Positions 9,805 through 19,468 of a stretch of DNA of 64,000 nucleotides are shown piece by piece (position 1 is the first letter of the stretch; each line of letters begins with the position of its first letter). The translations under genes and the position numbers were made by a program. The DNA is from Paraphaeosphaeria minitans (Eukaryota > Ascomycota > Dothideomycetes > Pleosporales > Didymosphaeriaceae). The notes beneath the pieces were generated by a model. That model ran no database searches and was not told where the DNA came from. It was given only the letters and a program-made list of their open reading frames with translations. The stretch lies in assembly GCA_015832175.1 (NCBI GenBank), contig WJXW01000008.1, positions 1,240,001 to 1,304,000 on the forward strand. The letters are read 5' to 3'.

Positions 9805-11353
9805 ATGGCAACATACGACTCTGATTTGAAGTCCTTCTTGGACCCATTCCTTTGCGCCAACACGGAGCGTAGAATTAACGGGACAATCAAGCCATGCGAG
9901 AAAGAAGCTCGGTTGACCTGCGTAAAATGCAAGTTGGTTCAAGTAAGTCAGATCATACGCATCATTGCATGCCTACAACCCCTGCTGACTTTTGCTAGTA
10001 TTGCTCCAAGGAATGCCAGATTGCGGACTGGACGTTCCACAAGGCCATCTGCAAGTCAACACTCCTGAAAACCACTTACAAACCTCGGTGGCAGATCGAG
10101 AAACGCATCCCAGAGTTCATGGGTGGTCCACCTCTAGCCCAGTTCGGCTCACCCCAGTACCTATGGGGTAACATACCGGCGATAGACCTGCTGAAGGCCA
10201 CCGAAAACGAAGGAGATGAAGCAATTATGCAACAAGATGTTTCATTACTTTTCGCGGCCTCTGGCGATCTTCGAAACGTCGTCAAAACCATCATCAGTCT
10301 TCCTGAACAATACCTAGGGAGTTGCAGGGTAGTTATCAACGACAGGAACACGGCTATTGTTACACGTAATGCATTACTCTTACTTGTAGCGCTTCAATTT
10401 GAGCCTGAAGTAGCCACCCCGATAATGCTGCATCTCTGGTACTCGGCAATGCTTCCGCAAAATATACTCGAAGCCTTACAGAAAGGCATTCTGCCTTGTA
10501 TTCGGAATGTTTGCGACAAGATCAAGCTAAAACTCGACAATTCAATACAAGCGAAGACATTCGTACATGGCCAAGGCTCTATACGCCTAGTCCTCAAGAA
10601 GTCCGAGTGGATTGCGCTCGCAAAAATGCTTACGCCATCTAAAGAGTTGACCGCACCGATCGCTCAGGCCATCCGCCGAAATATCACCCTAGCGAGAGTC
10701 GACCATATCGACTGTTCGCTGTACAAGATGCCGTTAGGTCGCCGTGCAGGGACTATCGATTTTCATCGACATGGCGTGCTGCTTCCGTTTGGCGTTTCTC
10801 GCAGGGAATTTACTGTGCCGAACCCGTACGTGTAGAATCATACAAGTACAATGAGACTTCTAATTTGTCTTGTGCAGAACATTCTTCACCGAGCAAACCT
10901 GGCCCATGAAAGATGATGCGGATCCCCTCGACGGATGGTCGTACAACGAATACATGAAGTTCGCACCTATTGCCAAAAGTGACGCGTACGGTGCTTTTTT
11001 CTTCTACTTGAAACACCTGCTACTTACCTTTTGCAAGCGTATTCGCCTTTTTACGATATCGTTTCAGCTGCTAGCCACTGATGCAGTTGATCTCCCAAAT
11101 TATCTGACAGACATCAAGTTCGATCGCATTGAGGTATGTCTTCAGGCTCTAAAAACCTCATCATGTTCTCATTCTCACAATTCGAAAGGTATCCAATATC
11201 TGCGACCGTGGCTACCTCGGTCCCCTCCGCACGCTTTCCATCTTCTCCCCTTTTCTAAAGCCTAAAACCCAGAACCCTAGAGCAGCGCACCGAACACCAA
11301 ACTTTCGATTTTTGGACTTCCTTCACAGAGGCCCCAAAAATCCCAGCAACTGA
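9805..11353 (+). pseudogene. MYND zinc finger / DUF4470 gene truncated by LINE insertion
   Basis: Exons 9805-9942, 9999-10825, 10878-11133 and 11189 onward join in frame. Exon 1 and the start of exon 2 encode a MYND finger (C-E-K, then CVKCKLVQ-YCSKECQ-ADW-FHKAIC). This is followed by a DUF4470-like domain (SLLFAASGDLRNVVKTI, then LWYSAMLP and IDFHRHGVLLPFG) and the conserved WPM-DDADPLDGW and FDRIEVSNICDRGYLGP segments. Around codon KPKTQNP (about 11265-11285) similarity to the family stops. The frame then runs about 20 codons into sequence I take as the 5' end of the adjacent LINE and stops at 11351. The predicted 461-residue product is therefore a chimera lacking the usual C terminus. MYND fingers bind PxLxP-type peptides; the role of DUF4470 is not known to me. 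Confidence 0.78.
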
Positions 11354-11434
11354 TCCGGCTCGCTGCGGCCACTCTGGGAGTACCTCTAGCATCCGCCTAG
11401 GTCCCCCGCGCGACGCGTAAGGGAGCTTAATAGG

Positions 11435-13090
11435 ATGGTAGAGTCTCCCTCCTCCCACCACACGGGGTCCCCAGACCCCGAGTCCCCTCAGCAGCTCAAT
11501 ACCAGCGCCTCAAGACGGCTCCAGAAGGACGTGCACCACCCGGCACCCCCGCTGAGCAGTCAGAACCCCGGTGGGGGCGCTCCCAAACCTCGAGTCTCTG
11601 ACGCCGTCCAACGCCACATCACCGAGACCCAGCAGACCACCCAGCTATGGAACACCATCACTGCCGCCTTCGCAGCAGCCGTAGATCAACACGCACAAGG
11701 CTACACTAATCCTCAAGAAGCCAATATCGCAGAGGAGCTGCAGCAGAGAGTCATCCATGCCCTGACCTCCCTCTCCCCAAGCAACTCCCCTCCCAGCTCC
11801 CGCTGGAGCAGCGACGCCGGCTACAGCAACTCCAGGAGCCAGGAATCAGGACGCCGCTCCTGGGCGGACGTAGCCAGAGACCCCCAAAACTCGAATAGGG
11901 GCATCAGTCGACCCCTGATCGCTGCTAGGACGCGGCCCGCCCCGCTAGCTAAGCCAAAAGAAGACAATCGAATCTTTATAGCCATCTCTAACCCAGCAAT
12001 GCGACTGCAACAACCATCACCATTTGCAGTAAGGCAGGCAATATGCAAGAGCATAGGAGGAATCACCCTCAAGGATATACCTACTGCATCACCTATCAAT
12101 ACAGGCTGGGCAATTACCCCAGCTAACCAGAATATCCGGGAACAACTCCTAACGCAAGAGAACCAGGTACTTATAGTACAAGCGCTAGACGGAGACGCGA
12201 TCAGGATCCCAGAACGCTGGATCAACTACGCAGTGCAAGGAGTACCCAGCTCTTTTCGGACCCTAGACGGCACAGAAATACCAACTACTACCCAGCTGGT
12301 CGAGGAAGAGGTATGCTCACAAACAGGCAAGCAGCCCGTCAGCTGCAGGACCTCACGGCACGGGGTGAACCAGAATGGCCTCACTACCTGGATTATCTCA
12401 TACAAGCAGCCAGTCCGCTCATTCCAGCTTTTTGGCACGAGCCAATTCTCAAAGGAAATCCACAAACGTCCAACTATACAGCGACATGACCCAGGCTGCC
12501 AGGGATACTGCAACGCTGCACGCTGTACCCGAGTAGCCCGCTGTGCGCACTGCGGTGACCGTACGGACCGACACCAAGGACAGCACGGAGACAGTTGCCC
12601 CCACAAAGCTATGTGTGCTAACTGTCACGGCCCTCACCCAGCCAGCCACTCCAACTGCCCTGCAGCCCCTCGTCGGGTACACGGACACATAAGCAAGCCT
12701 ACAAAGACTGAGCTAAAAGCCATCCGCCGCGCAGGCAGGATAGCACACAAGCACCTCTACGGAACAGTCGAAGAGACCCTGAGACAGGCCACACTTCAGC
12801 CTGATTCCACTCCACCAGAGGCTCCTCAGGAGACAACGACACCCCAACCTACTACTCAGGAGCAAGCAGCACAAGCTACACGTACCAGAACAATCAGTGC
12901 CTCCCACGTACCTTCATCCGCTACCAGCGGAGAAAAGAGACCAAGGCGGGCAGCCACGGGCAATAGAAACCTCAACGTCCGGCAAATGTCTGCCAAAAGC
13001 TTGCAGCCACGACCCACTATCTACACTGACCCGTCTACCTCAGAGAGAGAAGACACCAGCATGAGCGATGACCCACCATCGACATGCTAG
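11435..13090 (+). CDS. LINE ORF1, gag-like RNA-binding protein with CCHC knuckles
   Basis: A 551-residue protein expected to coat the element RNA and form ribonucleoprotein particles. The N-terminal third is Pro/Ser/Gln-rich and disordered in character. The middle (about 180-330) is an RRM-like segment common in Tad1 ORF1 proteins. At about 350-410 there are three cysteine/histidine clusters (CQGYCNAARC, CAHCGDRTDRH, CANCHGPHPASHSNC), i.e. CCHC-type knuckles. The C-terminal tail is basic and Thr/Gln-rich. It ends at TAG 13088-13090, overlapping the ORF2 start by 7 nt. Confidence 0.88.
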   Translation: MVESPSSHHTGSPDPESPQQLNTSASRRLQKDVHHPAPPLSSQNPGGGAPKPRVSDAVQRHITETQQTTQLWNTITAAFAAAVDQHAQGYTNPQEANIAEELQQRVIHALTSLSPSNSPPSSRWSSDAGYSNSRSQESGRRSWADVARDPQNSNRGISRPLIAARTRPAPLAKPKEDNRIFIAISNPAMRLQQPSPFAVRQAICKSIGGITLKDIPTASPINTGWAITPANQNIREQLLTQENQVLIVQALDGDAIRIPERWINYAVQGVPSSFRTLDGTEIPTTTQLVEEEVCSQTGKQPVSCRTSRHGVNQNGLTTWIISYKQPVRSFQLFGTSQFSKEIHKRPTIQRHDPGCQGYCNAARCTRVARCAHCGDRTDRHQGQHGDSCPHKAMCANCHGPHPASHSNCPAAPRRVHGHISKPTKTELKAIRRAGRIAHKHLYGTVEETLRQATLQPDSTPPEAPQETTTPQPTTQEQAAQATRTRTISASHVPSSATSGEKRPRRAATGNRNLNVRQMSAKSLQPRPTIYTDPSTSEREDTSMSDDPPSTC

Positions 13091-16000
13091 AACACCCCAA
13101 CAACACCCCAGCCTATAACGGGCAACAACAGCCCAGTCTACCAAGCAAACAGCTACGAGTATGCTGGGCCAATGTCGGCAGGAGCTCTCCCTGCCATATC
13201 ACCATACTAGAAGTGGCCTTTCAGAAGGGCCTGGATGTTGTATGCGTGCAAGAGCCCTTCACATGTGCCAACTCAAGGACCTCTACCCACCCTGGCTTTC
13301 GGCACCTCGCACCGATCAGCACTTGGGACACTCCCACCGCATCGGGCTCAGCGCGCCCTCGGGTGATGACGTATATCCGGAAAGGGTACCACCTAAGACT
13401 CCAGACTAGAGAAAGTCTCAACCATCCAGACCTGCTATGGGTTGTTGTGAACGGAGTAGCAATACTCAACTGCTATAGACAGCCACTTACCCCTGACGTA
13501 CTTCAATACGTCACGCATCTCACGCCTCCCCAACACTGCCTTGTGGGAGGTGACTTCAATGTCCGACACGAATCCTTTGAACCGGCTGTCACCGCAGCCA
13601 ACGGCGGCATAGAGCTTGCCAGGTGGGCGGCCGCCGCCTCCATGGACTACATTGGCGTGCCAGGGCAGCCAACGCACTGCGCTGGTCATGTCCTTGATCT
13701 GACCTTCTCTAACATCCCATTCGCCCAGTCGGCTGTCGAGGCCAGCATGCACAGCGGATCAGACCACGAGACGATAGTGACCTCTATCCCCACTTCCGCA
13801 CTAGGTACTCCGCACCTAGCTCAGTACCACTACAGAGTCCCAGAGGCAAGCCTACCAAAGTTTGCCGGTCTGATAGAGATAGGCGTTCAGGGTATCCCAG
13901 ACCCGCTTGCGGCGCAAGATACAGCACAACTAGACAACTGTGTGTCGCTACTGACGGAGACAATACAACACTCTGTACGAACAGCAGGCAGGCCTGATCG
14001 CAAGGAAGGTCGCGCCGCACCATGGTGGACTGAGGAGTGCAAGACTGCTTACCAAGCCTACAAGCGCGCCAGACAGCTTTACCTAGGCAGCCCTCCATCA
14101 GAAGAAACACGAGCTTTCAAGACAATAGTTAGACAGGCTAAGAGACAATACTGGAGGCACGTTATTGACAACGCCAAGGACGATAAGGACCTGTTCAAGG
14201 TCATTGCCTGGCATAAGCTTACGCCGGAGAACCAGGAAACCCCCCTTATAGTCAACGATACGACTATCTATGACCCCCTGGAGAAGGCAGAGGCACTCAG
14301 AGAGGAAGTTCTCAACCGGTACACAGCAGAGGATGACCTCAGACAATGCCCAGACCAGGAGGCCGCAGCCACTCTCCCCTGGAGCACATATATCTCACTT
14401 GAGGAAGCAGAACGAAACACAATAGGGGTCTCTAGCACCTCACCAGGTACTGACCGGTCCACTGTTCGGCTGCTCCGCGCCTGCTGGGCTCATGTTGGAG
14501 AGCTTATACGAAGGATCTTCCAGCAGTGCCTAGAACTCAACCACTTCCCAGCATATTGGAAGCTCGCGGAGGTGGCAATGATACCCAAAGTAGGGAAGAC
14601 AGACCGGACGTCACCCCGATCCTGGAGACCAATAGCACTCCTATCCTGCATTGGGAAAGGCCTTGAACGAACAGTGGCCAGAAGAATTGCGTGGACTGCT
14701 ATGACGCACAAGATCCTTAGTCCCCAACATGGCGGCGCCCTCCCAAAACGCTCTGCAGCCGATCTGACCGCAGCGTTCACCCATGACACAGAAGCCGCGT
14801 GGGCACTGAATCAGCACGTTACAATGGTTACCCTAGATGTGCAGGGCGCCTTTGACGCTCTCCTGAAGAACCGTCTGCTGCACCGAATGGTTGAACAGGG
14901 ATGGCCGCAAAGGACTATCCTCTTCATAGACTCCTTCCTTACTGCTCGAAGGGTCCAAGTTCGCCTTGGCCAGGTCACCACCCCCAGCTACCCTGCCGCC
15001 TGCGGGACGCCCCAAGGGTCGCCTCTCTCCCCGGTCCTGTACACGCTGTACCTGGCAGAGCTGCTATCCATGGACATAGAACGGAGATTTGGATACGCCG
15101 ATGACATATGCCTATACCGGGCCTCGCACTCCCTAGATAACAACGTTGAGCTCCTAGCAGCAGATCTAAGGCAGATCAGAACGTGGGGCGCAATCAACAA
15201 AGTCACCTTTGCCCCAGAAAAGCAGGAGATGATACACCTAACGAGACAGCGAAGCAGCTATGCCCCACTCTGTGTCGTAGACGAGCACCTCACGATCCAC
15301 CCAATCCTCCCAGGTGGAGAACACTGCCAGCCAGCCCTGCGGTGGCTAGGAATCTGGTTCGACCGCAGACTAACTTTCAGACGACACGTAGCTATGCGCG
15401 CCGCAAAAGCCGCCAAGGTAGCCCACCACATCCGAAGTCTAGCAAGGACCACTTGCGGACCACCAGCCAGCTCTCTCCGCAAGGCTACCATTGCCTGCGT
15501 ATACCCGTCCCTTCTGCATGGGACAGAGTGCTGGTACAGGGGCCGCACCAAACCGCCGCGAACACTCAAGCCTGGCAGACCGCCAGAGGTGAGCGCTTAT
15601 GTTGGCTGGCATATAGCCGCTATAGATAAGACAATCGCTATAGCAGCAAGAGGTATCCTACCGGTGTGGAGGACGACCCCAACAGCCACACTATTTCGAG
15701 ACGCTGGATTACCCTCCGCCGCAGTGGCGCTGGAGGAAGCCAAACTCAGATATGCAACCCATCTTCGTGCTATAGACTCAGATCACCTCCTTACCAACCG
15801 TGCGGTAGTCCCTATAGTAAATAGAGGCAAGGGAGCCGGAAAACCTCAGAGAATCCAGACAAAAGTCCAGCAGCTAGGGTCTCTTCTACCAGAGATTCCT
15901 AGGACTGAACTGATAGCCCCTCACTACTCGCCTGGATGCCGAACCGACCCAACACTCGGCATAGACAAGAAGACTGCAGCCAAGTCCTTCAAAGAATGGT

Positions 16001-16920
16001 GGGCTCAGCTCCCACCATTAGATGTCACTATCTTCTCAGATGGCTCTGAACAGTACACAAAGGAAGGAGAAAAGCGGGTCACCTACGGCTACGCAGTGTA
16101 TCAGAATGGAAGACAACTACAGAGCGGCCGCGGGTCACTACATCCTACCTCGCATGTGTTTGACGCGGAGGTAGTCGGAGCGTGGAGAGGCCTCCAGCAC
16201 ACGATAAGACAACCAGCGCTTAGTACCCGCCGAATCTGGATGTGCGTAGACAGCACTTCAGTAATATGGGGCCTTAGAGGCGTCGCGCCTTCTACCTCTC
16301 AATGGGCCTTCCTAGCATGCCACGGCGCTATGGAGACACACGACGTCTCTATCAAATGGGCCCCTGGACACCTGGGTATCGAGGGGAACGAGACGGCTGA
16401 CAGACTAGCTAATCAGGAAGCCCAGCACCCATCGCCACCAACCGGGAAAGCTGCTGTGCCCACACTCTCAGGCATCAAGTCAGTTGCTCGCAAAGTACTA
16501 CGAAGCATACAACAGATTTGGTGGGCAGACAAGAAGACAAAACTCTCTAGATGGTATAAAAGCGGGGAGCTGGACTACGCACCACGCCGTGGACCAGGAG
16601 AACTAGACCTACCCAGAGCTGTATTGGCTAGATTCCTATCTATCCGCTCTATGCACGGAGACTTTGCCTGGTACCATCGGAAGTTCAATCACAACGACGC
16701 GAACCTCACCTGCTCATGCGGACGCGATAAGACGCCAGAGCACCTTGCGCTCTGCCGCAAGACCCTAGGGGCCTTTGGCCGATGGCCGCTTCGACCACCC
16801 GCACTACCATCCAGCCGGGCTGACGGCCTGGCGTATACCGCGGCGCTGATAGGAGATCCAGAGGCCTTCGAAGCCTTTACCCAGCTCACACAGTACTATA
16901 CTAAGGTTTGTCCTCGGTAG
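13084..16920 (+). CDS. LINE ORF2 polyprotein: endonuclease, reverse transcriptase, RNase H
   Basis: A 1278-residue replicase for target-primed reverse transcription. An APE-type endonuclease occupies about 20-240, with a catalytic Glu in CVQEPF, GGDFN, and the terminal GSDHE motif. The reverse transcriptase lies at about 480-750, with LDVQGAFD, CGTPQGSPLSP and the active-site box YADD near residue 670. RNase H begins near 981 (FSDGSE, then DAEVVGAW, VDSTSV and WAPGHLGIEGNETAD, so D-E-D-D are all present). A CCHC-like cluster (CSCGRDKTPEHLALC) sits near 1210. No frameshift or premature stop is visible. The start ATG shares bases with the ORF1 stop (ATGCTAG), consistent with termination-reinitiation. 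Confidence 0.93.
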   Translation: MLEHPNNTPAYNGQQQPSLPSKQLRVCWANVGRSSPCHITILEVAFQKGLDVVCVQEPFTCANSRTSTHPGFRHLAPISTWDTPTASGSARPRVMTYIRKGYHLRLQTRESLNHPDLLWVVVNGVAILNCYRQPLTPDVLQYVTHLTPPQHCLVGGDFNVRHESFEPAVTAANGGIELARWAAAASMDYIGVPGQPTHCAGHVLDLTFSNIPFAQSAVEASMHSGSDHETIVTSIPTSALGTPHLAQYHYRVPEASLPKFAGLIEIGVQGIPDPLAAQDTAQLDNCVSLLTETIQHSVRTAGRPDRKEGRAAPWWTEECKTAYQAYKRARQLYLGSPPSEETRAFKTIVRQAKRQYWRHVIDNAKDDKDLFKVIAWHKLTPENQETPLIVNDTTIYDPLEKAEALREEVLNRYTAEDDLRQCPDQEAAATLPWSTYISLEEAERNTIGVSSTSPGTDRSTVRLLRACWAHVGELIRRIFQQCLELNHFPAYWKLAEVAMIPKVGKTDRTSPRSWRPIALLSCIGKGLERTVARRIAWTAMTHKILSPQHGGALPKRSAADLTAAFTHDTEAAWALNQHVTMVTLDVQGAFDALLKNRLLHRMVEQGWPQRTILFIDSFLTARRVQVRLGQVTTPSYPAACGTPQGSPLSPVLYTLYLAELLSMDIERRFGYADDICLYRASHSLDNNVELLAADLRQIRTWGAINKVTFAPEKQEMIHLTRQRSSYAPLCVVDEHLTIHPILPGGEHCQPALRWLGIWFDRRLTFRRHVAMRAAKAAKVAHHIRSLARTTCGPPASSLRKATIACVYPSLLHGTECWYRGRTKPPRTLKPGRPPEVSAYVGWHIAAIDKTIAIAARGILPVWRTTPTATLFRDAGLPSAAVALEEAKLRYATHLRAIDSDHLLTNRAVVPIVNRGKGAGKPQRIQTKVQQLGSLLPEIPRTELIAPHYSPGCRTDPTLGIDKKTAAKSFKEWWAQLPPLDVTIFSDGSEQYTKEGEKRVTYGYAVYQNGRQLQSGRGSLHPTSHVFDAEVVGAWRGLQHTIRQPALSTRRIWMCVDSTSVIWGLRGVAPSTSQWAFLACHGAMETHDVSIKWAPGHLGIEGNETADRLANQEAQHPSPPTGKAAVPTLSGIKSVARKVLRSIQQIWWADKKTKLSRWYKSGELDYAPRRGPGELDLPRAVLARFLSIRSMHGDFAWYHRKFNHNDANLTCSCGRDKTPEHLALCRKTLGAFGRWPLRPPALPSSRADGLAYTAALIGDPEAFEAFTQLTQYYTKVCPR

Positions 16921-17283
16921 TCCTGCCCTGCACTAGCAACAACAACCCCACTGCACTTAGCCTAGCAGCATAATAGCTGCGACACTTCTTATCTTTCTAC
17001 TTCTCTCTCCACCCTCTCCTTCTCACCCTCTTACTCTCTTCTCTACTGTAACGGCATAATAATGCCTTATAATATAAGGGACTCTCCCTGATGTACATAC
17101 ACGGCCTAGTCTCCCTAACTGGAAGGGGAGCTACAGCTTGAAATGGTAGCAATACCCGCATAGGCAAGAAATGCTTTCTAAGGTAGCGCGCTGGCACTGT
17201 AAATCCATAGCTTAGCACGTCTTATATGCCCCTCGGGAGGCGATATGGTGGACTTACTCCTCATCATACGGACGAAAAATGAA

Positions 17284-17303
17284 TACCAACCAACCAACCA
17301 ACC
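17284..17303 (+). repeat. 3'-terminal CCAA array of the LINE
   Basis: About four and a half CCAA units follow the LINE 3' UTR and precede foreign LINE coding sequence. Short tandem arrays in place of poly(A) are a common 3' end for some non-LTR elements, which supports the right boundary. The 3' UTR itself (16921-17283) holds no frame. Confidence 0.65.
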
Positions 17304-18209
17304 AGCACCTTAGCGAGAAACGGCCTGGTCGGCTGTGGAGGAGCAATAGAAGACACAAATGAGGCCTCCGGAGAGGACAGAGAACCTGTCACCTTCTCCA
17401 TGACCCTAGGGCCAAGAACAGAACAGAACCCATACACCGCGGAATTGGCAGCAATACTAGAAGGGCTGAAACGCCTGCCGCCAGAGTTAGCGGCACGGAA
17501 AATCATCATATTGGCCAGTAACCAAGCCGCGCTGCTAGCGATTGGCCATCCTTAAAGGCAGTTAGGACAGGACACGATTGGACACATTTATAACACCGTG
17601 CGCATGCTAGCGGTAAGACAGAACCAAGTGGAGATGATATGGATCCCAGCTGGGCGCGATATTAACCTAGGCCAAAAGGCCAAGGCAGAAGCGAAGAAAG
17701 CTACAAAGGATAGTAGCGCATTCGATACACATCCAAAAGCCAAATCGACAGCGGTGAATGCTGAGATAACGAAACAGAACAAATACAGATCGCTACTAAA
17801 CGGGGTTAGAGAGTACTCAAGAAAGTTGGACGCAGCGTTCCCTAGAAGGCATACTCAAGGGCTGTACGATATGTTGGACCGGCAAGGAGCCAGGGTGCTA
17901 GCGCAGCTACGCACAGGGATGGCGCAGCTGAACGGATATCTGCATCAGATCAGGGCAGCAAAATCAGACTTATGTGACTGTGGCGCGGCAAGGGAGACAG
18001 TCAAGCACTTCCTCTTCCGCTGTTCGAAATGGAATGCTCAGCGCACAGAGATGCTACAGCAGGCAGGCGAAAGGTGGGGGAACCTCTCGTTCTCACTGGG
18101 GGGTAAAGCAATGTCGGATGGAGTGGGATGGACGCCGGAGATGGAGGCCGTACGGGCGACTATTCGGTTCGCCATCAGCACAGGAAGATTGGAGAAGGAT
18201 ATAACCTAA
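17304..18209 (+). pseudogene. Decayed 3' part of a second LINE (RNase H and C-terminal knuckle)
   Basis: Begins inside an RNase H domain (NGLVGCGGAIED, YTAELAAILEGL, IIILASNQAALLA). A stop occurs near 17553, then a separate open frame runs from about 17598 to 18209. The tail has CDCGAARETVKHFLFRC, a CCHC-type C-terminal motif of Tad1-like ORF2 proteins. The 5' part is missing, as expected of a 5'-truncated insertion. Sequence style is closer to the element at 60.3 kb than to the adjacent intact LINE, but the matching region of that element is outside the window. Confidence 0.78.
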
Positions 18210-18279
18210 AGAAGAACAGCAGGCACCAAAACGACAGAGTCTGTGTGGCAGCAAGTTCTGCTTCAATCGCCGGGTTAAG

Positions 18280-18518
18280 GACACGAGCTGGCCAAGTTAA
18301 AGCTAGGGACAATATCCGACGATGAAATTTTTCGCACGACTACCCAGGAACACTTTACAGAGTATTACCAGCCATTAATTCCTTGCATCAACAGATTGCG
18401 GCAGAAGGTATTCCCTGGTGGTGGAAGATGGAGGGTTCCGAACCCAAAGCTCGGCTTGGAGATGAGAGAGGTCCTTCGGGCAGCACATGATGATCTAGAG
18501 GAGCTAGGGTTAGAATGA
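18280..18518 (+). pseudogene. C-terminal exon-like remnant, unrecognised
   Basis: An open frame of about 75 codons ends at TGA 18516-18518 and reads as protein-like sequence (ISDDEIFRTTTQEHF, then NRLRQKVFPGGGRW, then EVLRAAHDDLEELGLE). An AAG acceptor-like site precedes it. It does not match the LINE or the MYND gene by eye. I read it as the surviving 3' exon of an unidentified gene displaced by the LINE insertions. Confidence 0.35.
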
Positions 18519-19468
18519 CGTGAGAGTTGAGGTCTACCTCCAAAAGATGAAGCTGTATCCTCCACACAGGTATAGGGGACCATTTTCGGGTCTTTTGTGC
18601 TGTCTCCCGAAGGTAGCCGGGATTTGGGACCAGGGCCCGTAATTTTGTCCACGGCGCTATAATTGGGTATACGGTATCTCACATTTCTCAAAGGGTGCGA
18701 ATTTAGAGATAGGCTATGTTGAAATATAAATCTCACGATATAGAGATTCTGGACGTGCAGTCAATGATAGTCGCGAAAATAGAATGGCACAACTCTGGAT
18801 ACGACTTCTATAATCCACTATCCACGTGTACGTACATATTAATGGCGTGGGATATCATCAAGGGCTTACTTTGCATAGGCTGCCTCGCAATCTTCTGTCC
18901 ATGTATTTTTCTTGGTCGGACTCATAATCGTCTGAAGAAGAATGGAAACATGGGAGAATATAAGACTTTTAACACTTCGGTACTTCTGCCCTTGTACAAG
19001 CCTGTTTGCATCATTAATGTGTTAAAGTAACAGTGTTTTCTATATCTTGTACGCAATCCTCTTGGACGTACTATGCGTCAGAGAAAGAACATTCGAGAGA
19101 AGTATGGATTGGAAGGGGGTCGACGTAATTAGCGACTTTATATGTGCTTGTTCTTGCACTCCTTTGGATTTAATACAACAGGACAAGGAATGTGCGTATC
19201 GTGAGGCCATCGTAGATCAACACCCCAGGCAAACATCGGCTATGCGTTATCAACAGCCCTGGGTTAGCACTTGAATCATCGGCCTCAGCGCTCTCTCATT
19301 AGCACATATACTCACAGCGCGTTTGCCGGAGGTATTAAGTCACGTGATGAAAGCCACGTTGCGACTACGGAGTAGTCTGTGATTACATCAGACTACTCGA
19401 GACTGCTTGTAGAATAAAACGATCCGTAACGTTACAGACATTTCCTGAAGCCAGGAACAGTCGCTCAC
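18519..19468. other. Intergenic region
   Basis: AT-rich. A 104-codon frame at 18716-19030 has one hydrophobic segment (about residues 42-68) but no family resemblance and poor coding character, so I do not call it. A TCACGTGA palindrome lies near 19342. Otherwise nothing is recognised. Confidence 0.4.

Larger units (their letters stand above)
11285..17303 (+). mobile_element. Tad1-like non-LTR retrotransposon (LINE), apparently complete
   Basis: Contains a gag-like ORF1, an overlapping ORF2 with endonuclease, reverse transcriptase and RNase H, and a 3' UTR of about 380 bp ending in a short CCAA tandem array. Both ORFs are intact, so the element could be autonomous. The left boundary is set where MYND/DUF4470 homology ends (uncertain by about 20 bp). 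The right boundary is set at the CCAA array, beyond which sequence of a different LINE begins. I could not identify a target-site duplication. There is no visible C-to-T degradation of the kind left by repeat-induced point mutation. Confidence 0.85.

Noticed and set aside
18716..19030. 104-codon frame with a hydrophobic segment
   Set aside because: AT-rich sequence, single hydrophobic stretch, no family resemblance and no splice or promoter support.
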